DNA of 64,000 nt. It comes from Streptomyces sp. C10-9-1 (lineage in GTDB: Bacteria; Actinomycetota; Actinomycetes; Streptomycetales; Streptomycetaceae). Below the pieces are notes generated by a model. It was not told where the DNA came from and made no database searches. It saw only the letters and a list, made by a program, of their open reading frames with translations. Location: contig NZ_JANHKP010000002.1 of assembly GCF_024497955.1 (NCBI RefSeq), positions 372,001-436,000 on the forward strand. Reading direction: 5' to 3'. A program made the position numbers and the translations under genes. Below are positions 17,347 through 25,700 of the stretch, piece after piece. Within the stretch, counting starts at the first letter, position 1. The number at the start of each line of letters is the position of its first letter.

Positions 17347-18009
17347 GTGGCAGAGGTTCTCGACATCACAGGAGTGCTCCCGGCTCGCGGCGCGGTGCTG
17401 CGCCCCGCCCGCAGAGCACGCCCCGCCGGCGGCATGCCGGTGATCGCCCCCATGCCCGTGCCGCGCGCGACGCGCATGCCGGCGCAGCGGCAGGGTTCTG
17501 ACGAGGCCATGGCTGCCGGAACCACCGTCGACCACCTGACCGAGACCTACCGGGCCCACTACAGGTCCCTGCTGGGTCTCGCCGCTCTGCTCCTGGACGA
17601 CACCGCCTCCTGCGAGGACGTGGTGCAGGAGGCGTTCATCCGGGTGCACTCGGCGCGCAACCGCGTCCGGGACCCGGAGAAGACGCTCGCCTACCTCCGG
17701 CAGACCGTGGTCAACCTCTCCCGGTCGGCGCTGCGCCGCCGCATCCTCGGGCTCAAGCTGCTCTCCAAGCCGATGCCGGACATGGCCAGCGCCGAGGAGG
17801 GTGCGTACGACCAGCTGGAGCGGGACGCGCTGATCAAGGCCATGAAGGGGCTCCAGCGGCGTCAGCGGGAGGTCCTGGTGCTGCGGTACTTCGCCGATAT
17901 GACCGAGGCGCAGGTCGCCGAGACCCTGGGGATATCCCTGGGGTCCGTGAAGGCGTACGGCTCGCGCGGCATCGCCGCGCTGCGGGTGTCCATGGGGGCC
18001 TCGGCGTGA
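17347..18009 (+). CDS. ECF sigma factor, SigE family (SCO3613-like)
   Basis: About 220 residues from GTG 17347; ATG 17434 is an alternative start, and the first 55 residues are not part of the sigma fold. Region 2 begins at DHLTETYRAHYRSLLGLAALLLDDTASCEDVVQEAFIRVHSAR. Region 4 is LQRRQREVLVLRYFADMTEAQVAETLGISLGSVKAYGSRGIAALR, with a clean helix-turn-helix. The linker holds LGLKLLSKPMPDMAS. It directs RNA polymerase to a specific, here unknown, set of promoters. Its stop overlaps the start of the following membrane protein (GTGA at 18006), the usual arrangement for a sigma factor and its regulator. Confidence 0.9.
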   Translation: MAEVLDITGVLPARGAVLRPARRARPAGGMPVIAPMPVPRATRMPAQRQGSDEAMAAGTTVDHLTETYRAHYRSLLGLAALLLDDTASCEDVVQEAFIRVHSARNRVRDPEKTLAYLRQTVVNLSRSALRRRILGLKLLSKPMPDMASAEEGAYDQLERDALIKAMKGLQRRQREVLVLRYFADMTEAQVAETLGISLGSVKAYGSRGIAALRVSMGASA

Positions 18010-19619
18010 GCGGCGGCGCAGGGCAGGGCGGAGGCGGCGACGCTCGGCGGCCGAGCGGAACGGACGGGGCGGTTGACCACCGGACTGGGAACGAAACTGT
18101 GAACGACGGCCCGGAAGAGGCGTCCGGCGGCGGCGCCGCGGCGGAGCGGAACGGCCACGACGCCCCCACGGCAGGCACGGTGGGCACGGCGGGCCCCGGC
18201 GGCGGGACCGCGGCCTCCGGCGACGAGGAGACCCCCACGGCGGCGCTCCCCCAGGCGGGTGCCACGCCCCCGGTCCCGGCGGCGGACGAGCCCACGGCGG
18301 CCCTTCCGGCGGCGGGCGCGGACTCCGCCCCGGCGGCGCGCCCCACCGACCCGGAGAGCCCCGCCCCGGAGAGCCGGGCGGCCGGGAAGCCGGCGGCCGA
18401 GAGCGAGGCGGCCGCGGACCCGGTGGCCGGGGGCGTGCGGGATCTGCCCGGCGACGGCGCCGACCGGCTGCTCTCCGCCGTCTTCGGGACGGACCGCACC
18501 GGCTCCCGGACCCCTGCGGAGGCCGACCGCCCCGCCGCGGACGGGCAAACCCCCGCGGCTTCCTCCCCGGACGCCGGGGAGGACGGGCCCGACGGCGACG
18601 AGGAGGCCCTCCGGAGACTGCTGCAGGGCGTCGTGGAGGGCCTGCAGCCCTCGGACGGTGCCCTCGACCACCTCCGCCGGGCCGTCCCCGCACGGCGGGC
18701 CCGCAAGCGGCAGGCCCTGGTCGGTGCCGCAGCGGCCGTGCTGCTGGTCGGCACCGCCGTGCCCGCGTTCGTCCACGTGGCGAACTCGGACTCCGGAGCC
18801 GACACCAAGGCCGTCAGCACCGGCCACGGGGAGCAGGCCCAGGGCGGCACCGGCAACGACCCCGGCGCGACCGGAGGCGAGCGGGACCGGCTGACCCTGC
18901 CCGGCAGCGGCGGCCAGAACCCGGGCTACCGGAGCCCGGCGACCAGCATCCCCGGCGAGGCGCCGGACGAGAGCGCCGCGGACGGCCCCTCGGGCGAACC
19001 GGAGACGCCCGGCGCCCAGACCGGTGCCCCGGCCCTGTGCGAGGGCGGGCGACTCGGCGTGGTCGCGGTGGAGACCAACGCCCCCGGCGCCGAGGGCAAG
19101 GTCTACGGCACCTTCCGCATCGCCAACGTGTCCGACGCCGCCTGCACCGTCGAGGGCAGCGGAGAGTTCGCCGTCGAGGCCCTGGGCGCGGCCGACCCGA
19201 CCCGGGTGGGCGTCACCGGCCACTCGGACGGGGACCCCGCGGGCGGCCTGCCGTCGTCCTCGGCCGACCGGAAGACGCTGGTGCTGAAGCCCTCCGGCGC
19301 CTACGAGGTGAAGTTCGCCTGGGTTCCCTCGGACACCTGCCCCACCACCGAGCCCTCCCCGGACCCGTCGCCCTCCGAGAGCGGCGGGGCAGCGGGCGGC
19401 AGTACCGCGGGCACCGGTACCGCCTCCGGCGGGGACACGGGCTCCGGCACGTCGGCGGAGGGCGTCCAGCCCCAGCTGGTCGCCGAGGACGGGCCGGCCG
19501 AGGGCAGCGTCGCCGTGACATACGTCCCCGTGGCCGGGGGGCCGAGCGCCCAGGCCACCGTCCCCAACGCCTGCGCGGGCACCGTCTACCGCACGGGGAT
19601 GCTGCCCGACGGCGAGTAG
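18006..19619 (+). CDS. Large single-pass membrane protein coupled to the ECF sigma factor (putative sigma regulator)
   Basis: Protein of 537 residues whose GTG overlaps the sigma stop codon. The N-terminal ~230 residues are low-complexity Gly/Ala/Pro/Glu, expected to be cytosolic and disordered. Within them DRLLSAVFGTDRT and EEALRRLLQGVVEGLQPSDGALDHLRRAVPARRARKR (about 190-235) are helical and could contact the sigma factor. A single membrane helix follows (ALVGAAAAVLLVGTAVPAFV, about 237-257). The outside part has a disordered stretch, then CEGGRLGVVAVETNAPGAEGKVYGTFRIANVSDAACTVEG. That is a beta domain similar in pattern to DUF4232, interrupted by a Ser/Gly/Thr-rich insert. The anti-sigma role is inferred from position and topology; there is no ZAS-type HxxxCxxC motif. 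Confidence 0.75.
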   Translation: MSGGAGQGGGGDARRPSGTDGAVDHRTGNETVNDGPEEASGGGAAAERNGHDAPTAGTVGTAGPGGGTAASGDEETPTAALPQAGATPPVPAADEPTAALPAAGADSAPAARPTDPESPAPESRAAGKPAAESEAAADPVAGGVRDLPGDGADRLLSAVFGTDRTGSRTPAEADRPAADGQTPAASSPDAGEDGPDGDEEALRRLLQGVVEGLQPSDGALDHLRRAVPARRARKRQALVGAAAAVLLVGTAVPAFVHVANSDSGADTKAVSTGHGEQAQGGTGNDPGATGGERDRLTLPGSGGQNPGYRSPATSIPGEAPDESAADGPSGEPETPGAQTGAPALCEGGRLGVVAVETNAPGAEGKVYGTFRIANVSDAACTVEGSGEFAVEALGAADPTRVGVTGHSDGDPAGGLPSSSADRKTLVLKPSGAYEVKFAWVPSDTCPTTEPSPDPSPSESGGAAGGSTAGTGTASGGDTGSGTSAEGVQPQLVAEDGPAEGSVAVTYVPVAGGPSAQATVPNACAGTVYRTGMLPDGE

Positions 19620-19750
19620 CGGGCCCCGCACGCCGGGCACCGCTCCCCTCCGCGCCGCCGCCCCGGGGAGCCCCGTCGCGCCATGGGCCGGCTGACCGCC
19701 GCGAGCCAGGCCGGGGCGCCGGCCGCGCGGACGCCCCCGGCCTGGTGCGG

Positions 19751-20506
19751 TCAGGAGGCCTCGGGCTCCAGGCCCAGCTCACGGTCCCGGGCGGTCTCGG
19801 CCTCGCGGCGCACCAGGCGGAACCACATGAAGAGCACGAAGCCCGCGAAGACGAACCACTCGCCGGTGTACCCCAGGTTCTGGAACGCCTTCAGGTCCAG
19901 CCCGCTCCCCTGGGGCGCGGTGGCGGGGACGGCCTCCAGCCCTGCGTCCGCCTCGGTGAGCGTGATCCAGGCGTCGTAGACGTCGTCCTCGACCAGGTTC
20001 ACCAGCGAGGCCGCGCTGATCATGCCCAGCTGGCCTCGGGGGAGACCGCCAGCCGTGTGCGCTCCGTCGGTGCCCACCGTCTCCGACGCCTGGAGTGCGC
20101 CCGCGACGGTCACCTCGCCGGCCGGAGCCGCCGGAGCGGTCCCCCCACCGGGGAGCCAGCCCCGGACCACGGGCAGGGTCCGGCCGCCGTCCGTGCGGAG
20201 CAGCGTCAGGACGTAGGAGCCCTGCCGGCCGTCCAGTTCCCGCCCCGGGACCAGGAACTGCTCCCCGTAGCGTCCGTCGGCGGTCGCCTGGCGGCCCGAG
20301 GTCTCGGTGTCCACCGGCAGCAGCTCCTCCAGTGGGACCGCCGCCTCCTGCGCGGTGCCGGGGCGCTGCTCCGCCTCGCGGTGGTTGTCGACGCGGTCCT
20401 CGAACCGGCCGAGCTGCCACGAGCCCATGAACACGCAGAACGGGATCGCCAGCAGGACGAAGGCGTTGATCCCCCACCAGCGGGGCGTCAGCAGGAATCG
20501 GTACAC
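19751..20506 (-). CDS. SURF1 family protein (cytochrome c oxidase assembly)
   Basis: Protein of 251 residues with the SURF1 topology: an N-terminal membrane helix (WWGINAFVLLAIPFCVFMGSWQLGRFEDR), an extracytoplasmic domain of about 160 residues with GRYGEQFLVPGRELDGRQGSYVLTLLRTDGGRTLPVVRGWLP, and a C-terminal helix (TGEWFVFAGFVLFMWFRLVRRE). SURF1 helps insert heme a into cytochrome aa3 oxidase. The N-terminal motif GSWQLGRF is diagnostic. The GTG start has GGAGGG only one base away, too close for normal use, while TACCGT lies six bases upstream. The gene may therefore be leaderless. Confidence 0.92.
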   Translation of the reverse strand: MYRFLLTPRWWGINAFVLLAIPFCVFMGSWQLGRFEDRVDNHREAEQRPGTAQEAAVPLEELLPVDTETSGRQATADGRYGEQFLVPGRELDGRQGSYVLTLLRTDGGRTLPVVRGWLPGGGTAPAAPAGEVTVAGALQASETVGTDGAHTAGGLPRGQLGMISAASLVNLVEDDVYDAWITLTEADAGLEAVPATAPQGSGLDLKAFQNLGYTGEWFVFAGFVLFMWFRLVRREAETARDRELGLEPEAS

Positions 20507-20713
20507 CCCTCCACGGTACGGAACGGCCCCGGCCTGCCCGCTCCCGGGTCCGTCCCCGTCGCCCTCCTCTCCTCGCGGCGGCCCGCGGCTCCCGGCCTCG
20601 CGGCCGTCTGCCGGTTCCCGGGCCGTGCCGGGGTGCTCCGGGGCCTGTCCTCGCGGGCCGCCGGGTCGCCCGGGCCGCCGCGAGGACGTCGCCCGCGGCG
20701 CCGTGGCGCGGCC

Positions 20714-22528
20714 TCAGGGCGTGCCGCGCCCCAGATGCCGGTCCGCGAAGTCGATCTCCATCCTGACCTGCTTGATCCGCTCCTCCACCACCAGCGAGCC
20801 GTGGCCCGCGTCGTACCGGTAGACCTCGTGGACCGCGCCGCGCGCCGCCAGCCTGTCCACGTAGTTCTCCACCTGGCGTATCGGGCAGCGAGGGTCGTTG
20901 ACCCCTGCCGAGATGTAGACCGGAGCCCGCACCGCGTCGACGTAGGTGAGCGGCGAGGACGCCGCAAAGCGCTCCGGGACCTCCTCGGGCGTACCGCCGA
21001 GCAGCGTGCGGTCCAGGGCCTTGAGGGCCTCCATCTCGTCGTGGTAGGCCGTCACGTAGTCGGCGACCGGCACCGCGGCCAGCCCCAGGGCCCAGGAATC
21101 CGGCTGGGTGCCCAGCCCCAGCAGTGTCAGATAGCCGCCCCAGGACCCGCCCGCCAGCACCGTGCGGGCCGGGTCGGCCAGCCCGGAGGCGACCGCCCAC
21201 GCGCGCACGGCCGCGATGTCCTCCAGTTCGATGAGCCCGACGCGGTGCTTCAGGGCGTCCGTCCACTCCCGCCCGTACCCGGTGGAGCCGCGGTAGTTGA
21301 CCCGGACCACCGCGTAGCCGTGGTCCACCCAGGCGGCCGGACCCGCCGCGAAGGCGTCGCTGTCGTGCCAGGTCGGCCCGCCGTGGATGTCGAAGACCGT
21401 CGGCAGCGGGCCCGCCGCCCCGGCCGGGCGCTGGACGAGGGCGTGGATCCGCCCACCGGGGCCGTCCACCCAGACGTCCTCGACCGCCACCGACGCGGGC
21501 GCCCGGGGGCCGGGCGGGTCCAGCACCGCGTCGCCGGACGTCGACCTGATGCACGGCGGTTCAGCCGCCGAGGACCACAGGTACTCCACGTGGCCGTCGG
21601 GGCGCGCGGTGGCGCCCGACACCGAGCCCGCGGGCGTCGCGATGCGGCTCAGGGCCCCGGTGCCCAGCTCGTAGCGCCACAGCTCGTCCCGCGCCTCGTG
21701 GCTGTGCACGATCAGCAGGGCCGAGCCGTCCGGGAACCACTCGGCGCTCACATCGCCGGGCAGCTCGATCGACAGGTCGCGTTGCGTACCCCCGATCACG
21801 TCCCAGACCATCGGCTCCCAGCGCCCGCGGCGCTGGTGGCCCACAAGGAGGCGGCCGTCGCCCTCGACGGGAGCGAAGCCCAGCACCTCCAGCCCGAGTT
21901 CCTCCTCGCCGCCCCGGGTGTCGTCGAGTTCGGCGACGGTCGTCCCGTCCAGCCGCATCACCCGCAGCGCCGAGTGCATCGCGTCGCCGTGCTCGGTGTG
22001 CTCAAGGGCCAGCAGCGTCCCGTCGTGCGACAGGTCCCCCACCACGGCGGACTCCCGGTGCCGGTAGATCTCCACCGGCTCCGCCCCGGGGCGCACGACG
22101 TGCACGGTCGTGCCGTCCTCGTCGGTGGAGCGGCCGACCACGGCCGTGCCGTCCCTGCCTATGGCGAGCCCTCCGGGGTACGAGGGGGCGAGACCGGGGA
22201 CGGCGGGGGAGTCCTCGCCCCCGCCGAAGGGCTGGCTCATCCAGATGCCGAACTCGTCGCCGTCGGTGTCGGAGAACCACCAGACGGCCTCGCCGTCGGG
22301 GGTCAGGACGCCGTCCGTCGTGCCGTTCGGCCGGTCCGTGACCTGGCGCTGTGCGCCTGTCGACCGGTCCCAGGCGTAGAGCTCGTACGTCCCCGTGGCG
22401 TTGGACATGAACAGGCAGCGTTGGGGGGCGTCCTCGGCCCAGTCCGGCAGGGAGACGCGGGGGGCCCGGAAGCGCTTCTCCCAGTCGGGCATGCCGGGCA
22501 TGTCGGGTGTGGTGTCCGTGTCGTTCAT
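20714..22528 (-). CDS. S9 family prolyl oligopeptidase-type peptidase
   Basis: Protein of 604 residues from ATG 22528 (MNDTDTTPDMPG); another ATG lies nine bases upstream. The N-terminal ~360 residues are a beta-propeller with WD-like repeats (YELYAWDRSTG, VWWFSDTDGDEFGIWM, DEARDELWRYELGTGA). The C-terminal alpha/beta-hydrolase domain has FDIHGGPTW, the nucleophile elbow GGSWGGYL, the acid in GVNDPRCPIRQ and the base in DAGHGS. Enzymes of this family (acylaminoacyl-peptidase or dipeptidyl-peptidase branch) cleave short peptides in the cytosol. No signal peptide is seen. It is read in the same direction as the ATPase gene upstream, but a hairpin separates them. Confidence 0.9.
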   Translation of the reverse strand: MNDTDTTPDMPGMPDWEKRFRAPRVSLPDWAEDAPQRCLFMSNATGTYELYAWDRSTGAQRQVTDRPNGTTDGVLTPDGEAVWWFSDTDGDEFGIWMSQPFGGGEDSPAVPGLAPSYPGGLAIGRDGTAVVGRSTDEDGTTVHVVRPGAEPVEIYRHRESAVVGDLSHDGTLLALEHTEHGDAMHSALRVMRLDGTTVAELDDTRGGEEELGLEVLGFAPVEGDGRLLVGHQRRGRWEPMVWDVIGGTQRDLSIELPGDVSAEWFPDGSALLIVHSHEARDELWRYELGTGALSRIATPAGSVSGATARPDGHVEYLWSSAAEPPCIRSTSGDAVLDPPGPRAPASVAVEDVWVDGPGGRIHALVQRPAGAAGPLPTVFDIHGGPTWHDSDAFAAGPAAWVDHGYAVVRVNYRGSTGYGREWTDALKHRVGLIELEDIAAVRAWAVASGLADPARTVLAGGSWGGYLTLLGLGTQPDSWALGLAAVPVADYVTAYHDEMEALKALDRTLLGGTPEEVPERFAASSPLTYVDAVRAPVYISAGVNDPRCPIRQVENYVDRLAARGAVHEVYRYDAGHGSLVVEERIKQVRMEIDFADRHLGRGTP

Positions 22529-22700
22529 GCCCTCCATCCAACCGGAAAACCCACGGGGACATCCCCGCCCTGTGGACAGCCGCACGTCTGTGGACAGAGC
22601 GGGGGCACGAACGGGTGAGACGCGGGGCGCGGCCGCCCCGGGGACCCGGAGGGTCCGGACCGTCGCCCGCCGTCTTCCGGCCGCCGCGACCGCCCCTCGC

Positions 22701-22731
22701 GCCGGCCGCCCCGGAACCCGGGGCGGCCGGC
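22701..22731 (-). terminator. Hairpin terminator of the flotillin-ATPase locus
   Basis: Perfect 13-bp arms (22701-22713, 22719-22731), loop GAACC, 44 bases beyond the stop codon of the giant ATPase gene. Confidence 0.75.
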
Positions 22732-22774
22732 CTCCGGCATCCGAGCTCCCGCCCCCCGGCTTCCGGGGCCGCCC

Positions 22775-25700
22775 TCACCGCGCGTCGGGGGCCGCCCGGC
22801 GCGCGGCCGGGTCCGGGTGGGGTCCGCCGGCGGGTGCGGTCCCGGCGACCGGTGCCGCGTGGCGCCCGGCGCCCGACAGCACCGCGCGCGGGTCCACCGC
22901 CCTGGTGATCGCCGCCTCGACCGCCGTGATCCGGTCCGCCAGCAGCCCCAGGGCCGCGACCGCCCGGGCCATCGGGTCGCCCTCCGGTCCGCCGAGCGCG
23001 AGGGTGCGGACGTAGCGCGCCTTGACCTCCGCCCAGCGTGCCGCCTGCCCGGCGTCGAGTGTCCCCCGCAGTTCGGCGAGCTTGAGCAGGGCGGACTCCG
23101 CGCCGCTGGTCAGGGTCTGCGCCTCGCCCGCGTAGTGGTCCTCGATCAGCGCCGCCACCTCGGCGTCGTCCATCACCGGGCTGAGCCGCTCCACGATCTT
23201 GTTCATGTTCCGGTACGAGCCCTGGAGGAGGAACGGCGGTTCGCTGCGCGTCTCGTCGCTGCGTGCGGCCGAGGCGATGTAGGCCGCGTTCACCGCCAGC
23301 ACCGTGCGGCGCGCGGTGAGCACATGCCGCAGGACCGCGAGGACCCGGTCCAGTTCGGCGGGCGGGCAGGGCTGCACCAGCCGGTCCGCACGGGCCGTCG
23401 GGTCGCCCTCGGCGAGCCGCACGAGCAGGTCCACGTCCGCGCGGTCGCGTCCGGCGAGCGGCGCCAGCACGGGATGGGAGGTCAGCGCGTTCTCCACGAA
23501 GCTCAGGGCGAAGACCCCCTCCTTGCCCGTCAGCACGTCGCCCAGGTTCCAGACGTCGGCGCGGTTGGCGAGCATGTCGGGGATCCGGAAGCGCCGTCCC
23601 GACTCCGTGTAGGGGTTGCCGGCCATGCACACGGCGAAGCGCTTGCCCCGCAGGTCGTAGCTGCGGGTCTCGCCGCGCCACACGCCCTCCATGCGCCGCT
23701 GGGCGTCGCACAGGGAGATGAACTTCTGCAGCAGCTCCGGCGAGGTGTGCTGGATGTCGTCCAGGTACAGGAGGACGTTGCTGCCCGCCTCCAGGGCGAA
23801 GTTGATCTTCTCGACCTCCTGGCGGGCCGTCGCGTTCGGCGCCATGGCGGGGTCGAGCGAGGTCACTCCGTGCCCCAGGGCCGGGCCGTTCACCTTCACG
23901 AGCGCCAGGCCCAGCCGGTCGGCCACGTACTCCATCAGCGTCGTCTTGCCGTAGCCGGGCGGGGAGACCAGGAGAAGCAGGCCGTTGCTGTCGGCGCGGC
24001 GGGCCTCGCCCGCCGCACCGATCTGCTTGGCCAGGTTGTCGCCGATCAGCGGCAGGTAGACCTCGTCGATCAGCCGGTTGCGCACGAAGGACGGCATCAC
24101 CCGCGGGCGGTGCTCGTCCAGCCGCAGCCGGTCCCGCTCGGATGCGGCCAGGGCGGCCCGGCGCTGCTGGTAGTCCCGGAAGCCCGGCACCACCACCAGG
24201 CGGAAGTGCCGCGTCCTGGAGAGCAGCTCGTCGAGCCGCACGGTCATCGAGCGGCCCTCGATCCGCGGGTGCTCGCCGAGCAGCCCGTCGACGCGCACGG
24301 TGAGCGGTGCCTCGCAGGTGTAGCGCTCCAGGCCGGGACACAGCTCGATCGCGACCGCCTCGGCGAGGTCGTCTGCCTCGGCGGGGTCGCTGCCCCCGTC
24401 GCCGGTGCCCGCGGACCGGGCGTACGCGCCGAGCCAGTTCTCGACGACCTGGCGCCGGGCCCCGAGGTCGTCCCCGAGACCGGCCAGGTCCTCCGCGTAG
24501 CCCGTGCCGGACACCGCCTCCCGGAAGGAGCCGAGAAGGGCGTGTGCCGCGCCGCCCGTGACGAACCCGTCCGGACCGCCCGTCAGCTCCTCGAAGAGGT
24601 ACTCGGCCGCCAGGTCGCCCCCGTCCGCCGCCGCGCCCGCGCTCCGGTCGCCCCAGGCCCGCAACTCCGCGGCCAGTTCGGCACGGAAGGCGTCGACGGC
24701 CGGTGCGAGCCCGAAGGTCTCCCGGGCGCGCGCGAGCGACACGGCCCGACGGGCCCAGGAGCTGCGCCGCTCCTCGTCCGCGCCGTACGCCCAGAACAGC
24801 TGGGCCGCCGCCCGGGCCCGGGGCGGGTAGCGCAGCAGCCCCGCGCCGTCGTGCAGCTTCAGCAGCGCCTGGAGCACGAGCACCGCGTCGTGGTCGTGCA
24901 CACCCCGCTCGTAGCCCTCGTCGTAGGTCCCCTCCGCGGCACGGCGCACCAGGTCGGGGAGGTCGGACCCCGACAGGGCGTCGGCGCCGTGCTCCTCCAG
25001 GAGCCGCGCGGCCAGGTGCTCGGAGCGGTAGACGTCCGCGTTCTCGGAGCCGAGCGTCTGCTCCCAGTAGGGCCGGGTACGGGCGAACTCCGCGTCCGTC
25101 GCGCCGGTCACCGGAGCGCGGTAGTCCGTACCCGTCAGGGCGAACGCCTGGCCGTCCCCGTGCGGAACCAGCGTCAGCTCCAGCGGCTGGGTGTTCACCG
25201 TGAACAGGTGGCGGCCCAGGCGGAGCGCCGAACCGCCCCCGGCGTACAGCTCCGCCCGGTCGCGCAGGGCGCGGGCGGCCTCCTGGCGAGCCGCTCCCAG
25301 GCGCCCCTCCAGCTCCTCCGCCCGCGCCCCGTCCCCGAGCCCCCGCAGCTCCTCCGCGGTCCTGCGGACCTTGCCGACCATCGGGTCCGAGGCGAAGTAG
25401 GCGTTGACGGCCTCCCGGTCCTCCAGCGACGCCGCCCGCCGGGCGATCGTCTCCAGCACGCGCTCGGCCGACACCGCCAGGCGCTCCGCCCGGCGCGAGC
25501 GCGCGTCCACCAGCGCCTGCCGCCGGCCGGCGAAGGCCTCGTAGACCTCGGTGCGCCGGTCGCCCAGCTCCGCCAGGAAGGCGTCCGAGTCCGCGAACCG
25601 CGACTCCAGGTCCTCGACGGCCACCAGCAGAAGGGCCAGCTGGGCGTCGCAGGAGCCGGGGTCGGTGGCCGCGGCCAGACCACCGGTCACCGCCTGCCCG

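Noticed and set aside
17117..17443. Small frames on both strands upstream of the ECF sigma factor.
   Set aside because: Weak third-position GC bias and no ribosome site; the region has promoter-like base composition instead.
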